Shown: positions 11,529 to 23,895 of the stretch, one piece after another | How the letters are laid out: each line of letters opens with the position of its first letter | How positions within the stretch are numbered: the stretch's first letter is position 1 | Assembly: GCF_030272615.1 (NCBI RefSeq) | Contig: NC_081408.1 | Span: 770,625,336-770,689,335 of the forward strand | Length of the DNA stretch: 64,000 nt | Reading direction: 5' to 3' | From: Cryptomeria japonica | Lineage: Eukaryota > Streptophyta > Pinopsida > Cupressales > Cupressaceae | Notes under the pieces: model-generated | What the model was told of the DNA's origin: nothing | Seen by the model: only the letters and a program-made list of their open reading frames with translations | The model's database searches: none | Translations under genes and position numbers: made by a program

Positions 11529-13949
11529 TGAAGAACACAATTGGACATTGAGAGAGGGGTGAACCAATGTATTTTAAATTTTTTAACTATGTGTGCAAGT
11601 ACTGAAACTCCAACTTAATTAAGAACACACACACACACACAAATCAAACCACAACACCAGATTTACGAGGAAAACCCAATGTGGGAAAAAACTCAGTTAG
11701 AATAGTTGTTGGAGTCTACTACTCCAATCCAACCTCACAGTGAATAACAGTTTACAATGTTTAGGGCATCAACCCAAGGAGAACCAACCCCTAAACTTTA
11801 GGGCACCAACCCAAGGAGCACCAACCCCTGATTTTATGAGCACCTACCCCTGCTCTGAGCACCCACTTAGATATTTACAGTGACTATTAAAGTTTACAAT
11901 GCAATGATGAAACCTTGTTATAAATGAGTTTTGTAACACTTACAAATTTCTCCTATCCTGAGAATTTATCTTCCTATTGAATCTCTTCCTCTGTTTCTTC
12001 TTTCTTTGTTTGGTTGTCTTCCTCTTTCTGCTACAACTTTACCTTACAGAATACTTTGTTCTTGCTTTGTTCTAGCTTTCTCTACTTCTGTATATTTCTC
12101 TATTTTCTCTCAATAGCAACACCACACTCTTCAGCACACACTACCTACCCTCTCAACACACCTCTTCCAGTTGACTAGTTAGTTTTTTTTTACCTCTATC
12201 TTTGTCTCAACAACCTACATCTGTCAACTCACATTTACTACCCTGGACAATCAACTTTGCATAGAAGAATGTTTTTCCCAGCTCCAAATCTGCAATTAAA
12301 ATTAATTCATTTGTCTCTCTACGATTCAGTTTTTAGCAGATTTGATTTTCTTTCTTGGATTGACCATTTGCATTAAATGGCTCTTCTCTAATTTTATGAA
12401 AGTTCTTTATACTAGGTTACTATATTTAGCAAAATTAGTCTGTCCAACCAATTTTATTCTACCTCTGTCAATCCCCTCAAGCCCCTCAACCTTTTGAAAT
12501 TTGATCGTCATTAATGCGTTTTCCATCTTCTGTCGATCTACCCTAAAAAGATCGACAACTACCACACTTGAGTACATTTTCGTCAACTTCTACATATCAG
12601 ATATTCTCATAAAAAATCCAAGGATCCACATGTCTCTATTTTCTTTGTCCAGATCATTTGGTCAAGGTCGGGCAGTCTCCACATAAAACTCTTGTGCCTA
12701 TCGGCATGCACATATGTCATCAAAAGTTTTCTTTATTGACGTCCAAGTCACCTGGTCAACCACGGTCAACTACCATGTGGACTATCGAATCCAATCGAGC
12801 TACCACATTCTTTCCCTGCATTGTCCCGCATCATCATTTACGAGCCCTCATTGCCCATGCAGGCTGGAGGGATGCACAATTAATCAATTTATCTTGTCCC
12901 GCAAGAGTTCTAACTTATGGTTTTTGATATTGCAGGATGACGGGGGATATGTCCCCTTCACTTTATTTAACCTGCATGAATTTCAGTGTGACCTCTTAAC
13001 CCATGCGGTATAAGAGACTTCATTGTTCCCTTTGTTCACATTTACCCCACAGGGTCCTCATTTCATCCCACTGTATGTTGTGAGATAGCGGGATCATTCT
13101 CTCGCTTTACTATCTTATCTTGCACGACCATTACAAGCCCATCTTGAATGGTGCGGGATAGTGGGAACCATTCACCGCTATCTTCATGTTACCCCACATG
13201 ACCATCATCTCATCCTACTTAACATTGCGGGCTAGCAAGATACACATCTCGCTTCTCCTTTCTTTACCCTGCACAACCATCACATCTCACACTTTGACGA
13301 TGCGGGATAGCGGGAATCTCAATTCCTGCCTTTGTCCTTTTAACCCTACATGGTCACTTTCCATATGTCCATCATGTCGCGTGGTGGCAGGAAGCATCTC
13401 TTGCTTCTTCTTGTGTTACCCTGCATGACCCTCGCTACCCTTATTTTGATGCCACGAGATAGCGGGGAGGTCTTCGACCTCAAAGAAACTCTTATCTCAC
13501 ACAACTAGTGCATCATTCTTTTCAGTGTTGCTAGGATAGTTGTGGATGGCCTTCTCTTCGTTCAAGTGTTATCCCACATGGTCTCTTTCCTGCATTCGAG
13601 CACACTACAGGACCCACAGATACACATGAACCAAAACAACAACTACTATGTGATAATCATGACTCACAATACCAACTCGGAACTCGGTCAAACACTGTAG
13701 ACTTCCCTACCGAGTTTGACAATCGATGTACCAAAGAGGCCTTACATGGACACCTCACCAACACGTAATTCCAGACCATTGCCAACACCTAGAAATAATG
13801 AACTTGAATGAGGTCCCTATAGAATAACACTTCGTGTTATGCACAATTACCTGCATGACTGCATAACCTGTGTGTTATGCGCTTCACATGTCTTATGCAT
13901 GACTGCAACCTCTTGACATCCCTTGACATCAATGACAATAATGCCAACA
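11529..13949 (-). mobile_element. 5' LTR of the SIRE-like copia element (about 2.4 kb)
   Basis: On the minus strand it opens TGTTGGCATTATTGTCATTG (at 13949), a head typical of SIRE-like copia LTRs, and closes TTGTGTTCTTCA next to the PBS. The segment ACGAGGAAAACCCAATGTGG at about 11660 also fits copia LTRs. A 74-bp array fills the 5' half. No matching 3' LTR is in the window. Confidence 0.7.
12770..13605 (-). repeat. 74-bp tandem array inside the LTR, about 11 units
   Basis: Anchors related to TGCGGGATAGCGGGAA occur near 12857, 12929, 13003, 13080, 13151, 13223, 13299, 13371, 13446 and 13521, spaced 71-77 bp. A second anchor, TACCCTGCATGACC, recurs in each unit. The units are diverged. The array lies in the expected U3 half of the LTR. 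Confidence 0.8.
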
Positions 13950-13959
13950 AGTTTGAACA

Positions 13960-14491
13960 GGGTTATTTCACATCTAGTTATTATATCACCCTTTCTATAC
14001 TGACCTATCCATACTAATTAAGTCTTTGCTTAAAGACCTAAAATTATTTTGTATCTTAGTTCATGTGGTTGAGTCATATGTACTCACCTCTTGAGATGCC
14101 TATTTCATGGACAAATAACACATGCTCAAACACTTATCATTTGAGCTTACATGTGTTGCACCTTTGTAGGGGTATTCAGTTGTTCAATCTTACCTTATTA
14201 CCTCATTTACCTTGCCTATGTATGCAAGTATTTTATTATACATTTATAAACTCCTCATATTATATTATAGGCATGTTTTTGTGTTCACTGTTTCACTAGT
14301 GGAACATATCAGGTGATTGCGATTTCATACCTCGGCTTCTCCAACATGGTATTAGAATCATGCAATTACATGTCCCTCCATGCATTAAGGTGACCCTAGC
14401 ACTTAGCTCTATCATTAAAGCATTGTGGAGCCAAATGGACATCAATATTAAGTATGGAAGTTTCAAGAAATGAAAAAATAAGTTTTGCTTC
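13960..14491 (+). mobile_element. LTR end, PBS and leader remnant of an older + strand element
   Basis: An LTR-like end CTTCTCCAACA finishes at 14346. It is followed by TGGTATTAGAATC, a decayed Met-tRNA primer-binding site at 14347-14359. The internal region is cut at 14491 by the copia element below. The upstream LTR boundary and the family were not determined. Confidence 0.5.
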
Positions 14492-14693
14492 TATAAGAAT
14501 TGGCTATGAAGGTAGCCACCCAAGATTTAGAGGCCAAATGGAGAGCACAATAACAAGAGAGAATAAATATGACAAGAATAAATTGTATTCCTATCAATGA
14601 TGTACTACAATGGATCAATTGGATATGCAATGAGTGATTAATGAATAGGAGACCCCTTGGTTATATAGCCAAAGTGAGAACATAAAAGTGCAT
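14492..14693 (-). repeat. 3' LTR of the copia element, distal part
   Basis: Matches 21573-21770 closely. The expected TGTAAG end is TATAAG here, a single transition. The LTR continues at 18013 after the inserted element. Confidence 0.9.
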
Positions 14694-15479
14694 TGCAATG
14701 TCCCCGATATAATTAAATAATCAATTTAAATAATTTATTGTACGGCCCCGTACTTCATAATATATTTCAGACCCCTTTTATTAATTAGTTAGTTATAAAC
14801 TTTTTTCGTGTCGGCCCGTTTGTAACCCTTCCAAAAACTTCCTAGAGCCCATGGGTATGGCCGAGTTAGTCATTGTTGTAGGTATGCGAATTTGGTATTT
14901 TCTTTGTATTTGTGAATTCTAGTTGGAGTTCAAGTTGTCTGCCATTTAGGAGGTGAGAGATCCTCCCTACTTGGCGTCTGCAGTTTTGGTGGGAGTCCCT
15001 CCTCACCCTATTCTGCTTTTGTTTAGAGTTTGTATAATATGTTGTGCGATCATTATCAATATAATTTCTCTTTGCATGTGTGAATCTTTATCTAAGTCTC
15101 TTGTGTCTAGAATAATAATAATTCATTCCATTTCTTTGTACGGACTAAGCATTTGGAGGGCTCGAGGGAAGAACTTGGTGGATATTCACTCATAGTACAA
15201 CCACTACCGTACAACCATATTCACTCATTGTACATCCACTACCATACTCCCAGCCCGTACGACCATATTCACTCACCGTATGACCAAACATCAACTGTAC
15301 AATCAAAGCAACATACCACCATACGCCCCATACTCACTGTATGGTCAGGGTCATTGATCCACGCTAAGGGGTGTATGTCGTACAGATGCCCACCGTACGT
15401 TCTAAGGAGGCCATATTAATTCTACCATACACGGAGTAGTGGCATTTCAAGAAGACCGTATTGCATACGAAACATTACA
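14694..15479 (+). repeat. LTR1 of the TR-GAG-like element
   Basis: A 786-bp LTR that ends ACATTACA, with the PBS one base away. Its 3' half (15190-15420) repeats ACTCACCGTA- and CGTACGAC-like words, rich in CGTAC, which are partly lost in LTR2. Confidence 0.9.
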
Positions 15480-15480
15480 G

Positions 15481-15492
15481 TGGTATCAGAGC
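15481..15492 (+). other. Primer-binding site of the TR-GAG-like element
   Basis: TGGTATCAGAGC, a perfect complement to the 3' end of initiator Met-tRNA, one base after LTR1. Confidence 0.95.
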
Positions 15493-15564
15493 AAGTGATC
15501 TTGCTAGCTTGTCGGGTAGTGGATGCAGGGGTACACCAGAAGGAGGTACTGTTTTGTCGATAGA

Positions 15565-17174
15565 ATGGGGGAACCATAGGATCCTACCAAGGAAGTTATG
15601 GCACTGTTAAGGGAGCTAACTAGAAGCCAATCTCAACTCAACGAAACAATGATCAGAGGGGAACAATGACAAAAAATCATGGAGGATACATTGCGACAAT
15701 TGGATGTAGGTAAAACAAATGGAGATCATGATGATAATTTGGTCACTGGAAGGTCAAACCCACAACGCTCCCATTTTTGGCTACTGATGCTGATATTTCC
15801 CCAGAGAACAAAAGTGCCTTGCGGGGAGAAAGAGGCCACTTTCCAAGATTTGCAAGAACAACTGAATCAAGATTGGAAGGATGCAAATCTCAAGGGAGAC
15901 ATATCCTTCAAGGATTATGTTGAACTCCGGATGAAATACTCAGGCGGTAGAGGTTGTGGCTACTAAAACTATGATATCAAACAGAAGGTTGGTAAGATTA
16001 TTTTGTCATCCTTTGATGGGATCGGTGCAACCTTGAGATGAGCTTGGGTACAAAAAGAAGATACCTACTTCCATCTCAACTCGATGCCTAAAGATGAAGC
16101 TATCAAATTTGTAGCACTTCACCTAGAAGGAGTCGCTCATGAATGGTAGCATCATAGAATGGTCACCCTCAGCCATGATCAAATAACTTCATATGCCGAA
16201 TTCACCGAGAGGCTTATAGACCATTTTGATGAAAAGGACCCAGAACTCAACTTCAAGGGATTGGCTAAATTAAAGCAATTTGGGCTTGTGGATAGTTACA
16301 TTGCAGAATTCCAGAGACAGCCCATGTTGGTAATAGATATCTTAGAGAGGAGATTGGTGGTTCTATGCATGGAAGGATTGATGGAACCACTGAAGGGTTG
16401 GGTAAAAGGGTTAAATCCCAACACACTCTCTAAAGCGATTAAGAAGGCGCGTGACATGGCGACCTCATCTTCTTCCTCTGAGAGTTACTCACATAACAAA
16501 CCACCCTTAGCCCTAAAGAAGCCATCATTAGATGAAGCCACAAGGTAGGAACACAGGAGAAGGAAACTCTGCTTTACCTGCAAGGAGCTGTGGGGACCAG
16601 GGCACCAATGCTTAGCCATTGAAGTGGTGTCTGACAACGAAGAAGAGAATGAGGAAGATGGTCAACAAAGCATGAGGGAGGCTAAAGAAAACATAGATCA
16701 TGTAGAGATAATTTCCACACTGGTCTGTAGGGGAAGTGCCATTGCCGCTATGACTAGCACTCCAGAGTGCAACATGTTTTGGGTTCGCGGTACACTCCAA
16801 GGGCAACGGGTCATAGTCATGTTGGACAGTGGGGCCACTCTCAACTCTATCAACTCATCACTCGTCACTAGGAGGGGTTTACATACATAGGAGCATGAGG
16901 GGTTCAAAGTCAAGGTACGGGAGGAAATATATTGTCATGTACTCACTTGGTTCCACAACTCAACATCACCATGGGAAACTACACAATGACAGACGATTTC
17001 TTCGTAATTGATTTGGATGATACATATGCTATCTTGGGCATTCAATGGATGGAGATCCTCGACCAGTACACACAAAGATTCAAGAGGATCGAATTCTCAT
17101 TCGAAGTGGATGGAAAGAAGGTGGTACTAAGGGGAATGTCCAATGTTCATGTGAGGGAAATTTTGGCCAGATAA
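15565..17174 (+). pseudogene. gag: Ty3-gypsy gag-protease, broken
   Basis: The frame opens with ATG at 15565 and is broken early (a stop at the fifth codon, then others). The Retrotran_gag domain lies at about 16080-16470, with IKFVALHLEGVAHEW and ITSYAEFTERLIDHFDEKDP. A knuckle CFTCKELWGPGHQC follows at about 16570-16611 and keeps C, C, H and C. The aspartic protease has the intact active-site motif VMLDSGAT near 16820. After a frameshift, its C-terminal half (TYAILGIQWMEILDQY) ends at 17174. The order and motifs are those of chromovirus or Del-like gypsy Gag-Pro. No further pol domain follows. Confidence 0.85.
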
Positions 17175-17282
17175 ATGGAGGCAATCTTCAGACATGATGA
17201 CACCGTCCGAGAGAGTGAATAGATTGGGGAGCATCAGAGTCTGCAATTGCTTGAGGGAAAGCAATTTTTGGGTCGGGAGGAC

Positions 17283-18012
17283 TATAGTGTCCTCGATATA
17301 ATTAAATAGTTAATTTAAATAATTTATTGTACAACCCCGTACTTCATAATATATTTCGGGCCCCTTTTATTAATTAGTTAGTTATAAAAATTTTTGGTGT
17401 CGGCCCATTTGTAACCCTTCCAGAAACTTCCTGGAGCCCATATATATGGTCGAGTTAGTCATTGTTGTAGGTATGTGAATTTAGTATTTTCTTTGTATGT
17501 GTGAATTCTAGTTGGAGTTTAGATTGTCTGCAATTTTGGAGGTGAGAGATCCTCCCTACTTGGCATTCACAGTTTCAGTGGGAGTCCCTCACCCTATTAT
17601 GCTTCTATTCGGAGTTTGTATAATCTGTTGTGCGATCATTATCAATATAATTTCTCTTTGCATTTGTGAATCTTCATCTAAGTCTCTTGTGTTTGGAATA
17701 ATAATAATTCATTCCATTTCTCTATACGGACTAAGTGTTTGGAGGGCTCGAGGGCAGAACTTGGCGGATATTCACTCACTATATGACCACTACCATATGA
17801 CCATATTCACTCATAGTATGGCCACTATCGTACGATCAAAGCAACATACCATCGTACGTCCCATACTCACTGTATGGTCAGGTTCATTGATCCACGTTGA
17901 GGGGTGTATGTTGTACAGTCACCCATCGTACATTCTAAGGAGGCCATACTAATTCCACCTTACACGAAGTAGTGGCATTTCAAGAGGACCATACTGTGTA
18001 CGGAACATTAAA
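17283..18012 (+). repeat. LTR2 of the TR-GAG-like element
   Basis: A 730-bp direct copy of LTR1, shortened in the CGTAC-rich tail (a deletion of roughly 60 bp around 17810-17830). It ends ACATTAAA instead of ACATTACA. Confidence 0.9.
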
Positions 18013-18290
18013 TGCATAAGATTATGACAAGTGTTGTAATATTATGGCATGAGACAAAAATGACAACCTATCATCCCACCTAGAGAGGAAAAGTGGTCAC
18101 ATGATAACACCACTAAAGGTGAAAAAGTACAACCATGAAAGATGGATATGATAAAGTAATAACCTGATAAATACATCTAAAGTGGAGATGCTCTAAATAT
18201 TCCTACATGTGGTTCCTAATGTAAGCTTAAGAGATGTGTAATTAAGACCCAAGTGGAGAATAACCAAGTTAAAACACCTTAATTACACCA
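18013..18290 (-). repeat. 3' LTR of the copia element, proximal part
   Basis: Matches 21770-22067 and ends ATTACACCA at 18290. The adjoining CACCCCCCCTTAAG is the polypurine tract read on the opposite strand. Confidence 0.9.
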
Positions 18291-18680
18291 ACACCCCCCC
18301 TTAAGTGCAACTTAGGGAGAATGCACACAAAATCTAACAATGCAAGATGGGTCCCAACTACTAGACCATAGTAGGAACCCATGTACAAATGCAATGTAAT
18401 CTCTCACAAATGGAGAAAGGGAGCCCCCCTATAAGAGAGAAGAAGAGAGACCAAGTATCCCCCCATCAATGTAGAATGTGCACCAATGGTAGATTCTCCA
18501 AGCTGGATGTAAAATTTGCTCCAAGATCATCAAATAATGATCCTCCCCTTAGGAAGAAACAAAACCAAAGGTGTATGGCTAAAGTCTCCCCAATCCTGGA
18601 AGGAAGATGTAGGAAGAAATCTCAAAATGTACATGGAGTCTCTGAAAGTTTCTCAAGTGTCCCCATGTAAATGTTGAAAG
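18291..18680 (-). other. Non-coding 3' internal region of the copia element
   Basis: Lies between the polypurine tract and the acidic ORF. No coding homology is seen on either strand. Confidence 0.5.
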
Positions 18681-19316
18681 TTACCCCTTCCAAATCAAGT
18701 GTACTAGGCCACTTCGTTGAAAAAACAATCCAAGATCTAGTGAAGATGAATGTAAAACACAATTCAAAGACTCAAGTGTCTCCTCTAAAAATATAAAGAC
18801 CTCCTCCAAATGTTGTACATAAGTATCCACAATTACATCAAACTCAAAGGAATGATCACATAGAGAATGAACAAGAGGGTCAGAGTACTCCCCTACAACA
18901 ATAGAAGAAGGATCAACTTCATCAAAGAGAATATGTATGTCATCAATGATGTCTCCCAAATCTATAATGTAGGTCTCCACAAACAAACCTACAATGTTTG
19001 TCAAGTAATCATCCCAAGGAAAAGTATCTAGAAGATAACATATATCATGTTGCACTAAATCATAAGAAGCCAAAATTGTAGCAACACAAGCATCATCAAG
19101 AACAATAGTAGATGTGATATCAATAAGAGGAGATGAAATGCAAGGCTCGAGAAATGGATCACATGTGAGAACACGCAAGTTCAAGTAACTAAAGTTCTCC
19201 TCAATATCAAACACCATTCTAGAAGTATGATCATCATTGAAAGAATCAAAGTCATCACTAGGAACAAAGTCTAAAATGGTACAATCGAGATGCATGATCC
19301 ACCACCTTAGTAGCAA
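18681..19316 (-). CDS. Unassigned acidic ORF carried by the copia element
   Basis: An open frame of 211 codons occupies the place where integrase and RT would normally sit. From about residue 15 the product is strongly acidic and rich in Leu and Ile (for example YIIDLGDIIDDIHILFDE and VQHLEEVFIFLEETLES), with very few basic residues. It shows none of the integrase DDE, RT YVDD or RNase H motifs. Its start overlaps the end of the protease and pre-integrase frame by about 60 bp in another frame. The first codons may therefore be an artefact, and it could have been translated as a frameshifted extension of the Gag-Pro protein. The function is unknown. It could be a captured or extra ORF, or a diverged remnant. 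The long open frame inside an otherwise decayed element is notable. Confidence 0.45.
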   Translation of the reverse strand: MLLRWWIMHLDCTILDFVPSDDFDSFNDDHTSRMVFDIEENFSYLNLRVLTCDPFLEPCISSPLIDITSTIVLDDACVATILASYDLVQHDICYLLDTFPWDDYLTNIVGLFVETYIIDLGDIIDDIHILFDEVDPSSIVVGEYSDPLVHSLCDHSFEFDVIVDTYVQHLEEVFIFLEETLESLNCVLHSSSLDLGLFFQRSGLVHLIWKG

Positions 19317-19860
19317 TGTTAGCTCTACTTTCCAAGTCTTTGATGATAACTGAATTAGGAGTGAACTCCACAGACTTGCTTGCTACACCACAAGTTATTT
19401 GATAGATGGAAAGAAAATTGTTTTTCAGGTGAGGTACACACAACACATCATTGAAGGTGAGATCCGTAATATCAATAAATCCCTTCCCAGTTACATTCAT
19501 ATATGTATGATTTCCCAACAAAATTGGTGGCATGTTGCAAGGCTTAGATGAAGAGAACATAGATTGTGGAGATACCATATGAAGAGAAGCTCTTGAATCT
19601 CGAGGCCACCTCCCTAAATCATGACCTGTAGTAGCACAATGAGATTGCCCTTTGCTTAACCAAAAAGTGTGACTCTTTCCCTTCACAAATCCTTTTTCTT
19701 TGGAAGAAGAAGTTAAAATAGACATTCTAGAAGGCAAATTGATTCTATTCTTGTTAAGAAGATGCTTTAATTCACCAATATCCTTCTTGTAACAATGATG
19801 TTCTTCATATCCTAACTTCTTGAAATATACACACGTAGGATTATCCTTCTTAGATGATTC
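19258..19860 (-). pseudogene. Copia protease and pre-integrase region, inactivated
   Basis: In the minus frame, CVYFKKLGYEEHHC near 19830 is a Gag zinc knuckle in which one Cys and the His are replaced. Downstream are HTFWLSKGQSHCATTG and the retropepsin site RDSRASLHM, where the copia motif D-S-G-A has become D-S-R-A, so the enzyme would be dead. The flap and second half follow (PPILLGNHTYMNV, DVLCVPHLKNNFLSIYQ), then a gag_pre-integrase end (ASRLYHF). The frame stops at 19258, where an intact element would continue into integrase. Confidence 0.85.
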
Positions 19861-20607
19861 TCATTTAGGAGAGGATGCAGAATCTCTTTGTTGAGGAGAG
19901 GAACATTGTGCTCTATCCTTTTGTAGCTTTAGTTTTGATTGCTTATATTTATTGTTGGAATCTTTCTCATGACTAGCCACCAAATCTTGTGACTTGGATG
20001 ACTTGAGAATACCCGTTGTGATCAAATTTGCTTGTTCAAGCCTCAATATTTATGTGAATGAATAAAATGATGGTGTAGTGTAGGCACTCCCCATTGTCAA
20101 CCGATGAGTGTGGAAACTAGAAACAAAAGTTGCTTACTCTAAATGAAGCTTGTCTAGCAAATTAAAGGCAAATTGTGCATCCTTCTTATCAATGTCATGA
20201 TCCTTGATTTGTGCTCTTATCTTATTTGCCTTAGTTACATAGTCTTGGATTGTATCAAAATTCTTAGGATCTAAATTGGTGAGATCATTGCCAAGCTTGT
20301 AACCCCTAATCTTGTCAAATTTGCCATACAATTGATCAAGTTTTTCCGAAGCATCCTTAATTGTTCTACACTTATCAATATGAAAGATAATATCAAGTTA
20401 TATATACTTTCTCAATGTTACAAGAGCCATAAAACTTTTCATGAGCCATTCCATTTTCAGATTAGCATCAACATTAGGATTTAAGGGTTTTGAAATAATG
20501 CCATAAGCATAATGACATAAACATTTTTCCATTAGTTTACTCCATGCATTAACTTTCCAAGTTGTATACTTATGTGGAGTTAAAAGTGGAAATTTAGGAG
20601 AACCCAT
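19861..20607 (-). pseudogene. gag: Copia gag, broken (nested copia element)
   Basis: The start region at 20607 reads MGSPKFPLLTPHKYTTWKVN, a DUF4219-like Gag N-terminus. After a frame break at about 20395 the central domain continues as MYGKFDKIRGYKLGNDLTNL, then DYVTKANKIRAQIKDHD (20134-20331). A lysine and glutamine-rich segment (19861-20046) leads into the damaged knuckle of the next entry. At least two frame breaks separate the blocks. Only a (GA)n-bearing leader separates this gene from the PBS. Confidence 0.85.
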
Positions 20608-20624
20608 AATTAAAAATCAAAGAG

Positions 20625-21560
<936 letters not shown>

Positions 21561-21572
21561 TCTCTGATACCA
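21561..21572 (-). other. Primer-binding site of the nested copia element
   Basis: On the minus strand it reads TGGTATCAGAGA, 11 of 12 bases to the Met-tRNA complement, and is directly adjacent to the LTR end at 21573. Confidence 0.95.
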
Positions 21573-22067
21573 TGTAAGAATTGGCTATGAAGGTATCCAC
21601 CCAAGATCTAGAGGCCCAATAGAAAGCACAATAACAAGAGAGAAAAAATGTGACAAAGAATAAATTGTATTCCTATCAATGATGCAATACAATAGATCAA
21701 TTGGATAAGCAATGAATGACTATTACATAGGAGACACCTTGGTCATATAGACAAGGTGAGAACATATGAGTGCATAATATTATGACAAGTGTTGTAATCT
21801 TATGACATGCGACAAAAGCGGCAACTGATCATCCCACCTAAAGTGGAAAAGCGTTCACATGATAACATGTCACTAAAGGTAGATCACCCACCAATGGTGG
21901 AAAGTGCAACTATGAAAGGTGGATATGATAAAAGTAATAACATGATAAGTCCACCTAAAGTGGACATGCTCCAACTACTCCTTATGTGGTTCCTTAAGTA
22001 AGCTTAAGTGACGTGTAATTAAGACCTAGATGGAGAGTAACAATGGTAAAACACCTTAATTACACCA
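21573..22067 (-). repeat. 5' LTR of the nested copia element
   Basis: An undivided 495-bp LTR, TGTAAGAATTG to ATTACACCA on the plus strand. It shows what the interrupted LTR looked like before the gypsy insertion: AGTGCATAATATTATGAC here, against the split site TGCAT. Confidence 0.95.
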
Positions 22068-23037
22068 ATAATTTTAATTGATAATTTTGATTTTTTCAAA
22101 TGTTTAATCCTTTGTACCTTATTGTGTAGTACAAAATTTGTATGATACAAGAAGTTACAAAAAAAATATAACAAAGAGTCAAAATCCCCTACACATTTCA
22201 CCATTTTGGTTCTTTTTTTTTTTTTTTTCTATTGCAGCTTATTTTCTTGGCCTATTTAGCAAATTTGGAGGTTTTCATAGTAATAGCATTTGCGAAGTTT
22301 AAAGAAAGTTTTGGCTTTTTTTTGAGCTTTTTTTTTCCTCTAGAGGCCTATAATTTCACTATTTTTTGGCTTTTTTGAAGGGTTTAATGGCTGGTTTAAA
22401 GATTTTGCATTAACATCTTCAACTATTGAATACATGATCTAAGGGTTTCATTGATACATCTTGACTTGCACATCACTCTAATAAGCAATCTTGGAATGGA
22501 CATGATTCGTTTGAATTGGTGTAATTGTTTGGGTAGCTAATTTGGTCAAGGATTTTAGGGGTCACACTACCCATTTGTGAGTGTTCCATTACAAACTCTT
22601 TATGTTGTCTAATGCGAGGCTCAATTTTTTCCCCACCCACTCTCTCCAATAGTATTTGCATTCACCATATGGAAAAATTCTAATCAAGAACTAAAGTATT
22701 GGATCTAACATTGGAGTTCCAATTGAGTTAGAGCTCTCACCCAACATTTTCACTCTTATTTTCCTTTGATTTGTACATGGAATGAAGAAATTCACAAGTG
22801 TGCTATTATAAATTCTACACTCCAATTTTAATCGTTATTCACCTACAAGTCTCTCGTTATATTAATGGCATGAAAGCCTTGTCAAGAACGTTGGTGCCCT
22901 TTAGGGATCAACCTTTTACATAGAAGCCACTTCCCACATCACCTACATACTCTATTCCAACCTCTATACCTTTGAGTTCTTAATGCATTGATTTATAAAG
23001 TACCATTTCATATTTTTTCAAGGGGATCATTGATTGA
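22068..23037. other. No gene; AT-rich with poly-T tracts
   Basis: Contains T-rich tracts at 22212-22228 and 22310-22340. It may hold leader or LTR sequence of the gag remnant that follows, but no PBS or LTR end could be fixed. Confidence 0.4.
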
Positions 23038-23895
23038 GTGAAAATGGAGGGTCTCTTAGTACGTGTTCTCTTTTCCTTCACATATGTATTATTTAAAGGT
23101 TTGGTTAAGTTAACACCTTTAAATTATGCAACTTGGCATCAAAATGCATGGAATGCCTTAATTCAACTTGCATATACTTCACATGTTGAGCAAAAGGTAG
23201 GTAAACCCACATACGATAAGGAAAAGATAAAATGGATGCTTGAACAATATAAGTCTCTTGGAAGCCTTCACAACCTTATTTCTCTTGATCTATGTTTCAA
23301 ATTGAATCATGTACGAATTCTCGTGACGCTTGAGTAAAAATTGAATAGTGTATGGTACAAAAAACAAAGTTAAATGTTATTAGATTGATAATGATTTGAT
23401 GAGCCTTGATCCAAATAAATTTAATAATATCCAATATTATATAATTAAGGTTAATTATCTAAGAGAACAATGAAAGTATGTGGTATTGAGAAAAAGGGCA
23501 TTCTTTTAATTTATAAGGCATTGAACAAAATTGATTCTAAATATGTAACTTTTGTTTCTGGCATTCACACTATCAAGCTAACTATGGAATCCACATACAC
23601 TCATAAGTTGGTAAGCCTAAGGGATAAAATGAGTCAGGTTAATCTCATAAGGAACACAAGAAATCAAAGAAAAAGCTACATATAAATCAATCACAAAACA
23701 AATCTTCTTTAAAAGAGGACTCATCTAAGAAGGAAAAACCTACTCGTGCATATCGTACAAAAAGATTAAAAATGAAGAACATTCTTGTTACAATAAGAAT
23801 ATCGATAAATTGAAAATTCTTCTTAAAAATATTAATCCACCTTCTACAATGTTTGAGTCAAGTTTATCTTCCTCCCATTTAAAATAGTTAGGGTC
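23038..23895 (+). pseudogene. gag: Copia gag remnant
   Basis: The segment LVKLTPLNYATWHQNAWNAL at about 23095-23160 is a copia Gag N-terminal domain like that of the nested element at 20.6 kb. The frame stops at 23337 and resumes in other frames at 23470-23685 (ESTYTHKLVSLRDKMSQVN) with many breaks. No knuckle or pol domain is clear. This is an old, heavily decayed copy, recognised mainly from its first 40 residues. Confidence 0.6.

Larger units (their letters stand above)
14694..18012 (+). mobile_element. Gag-protease-only Ty3-gypsy element (TR-GAG type), nested in a copia LTR
   Basis: The LTRs are 14694-15479 and 17283-18012. They share a head around TGTCCCCGATATAATTAAAT and a tail ending ACATTACA or ACATTAAA. 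The target duplication is TGCAT at 14689-14693 and 18013-18017. A Met-tRNA PBS follows LTR1, and a purine-rich GGGTCGGGAGGA precedes LTR2. The 1.8-kb interior holds gag and protease only. LTR2 starts about 110 bp after the protease stop, leaving no room for RT, RNase H or integrase. This matches the class of gag-only LTR elements mobilised in trans. LTR2 has lost the terminal CA and its head differs from LTR1 by transitions. Confidence 0.9.
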
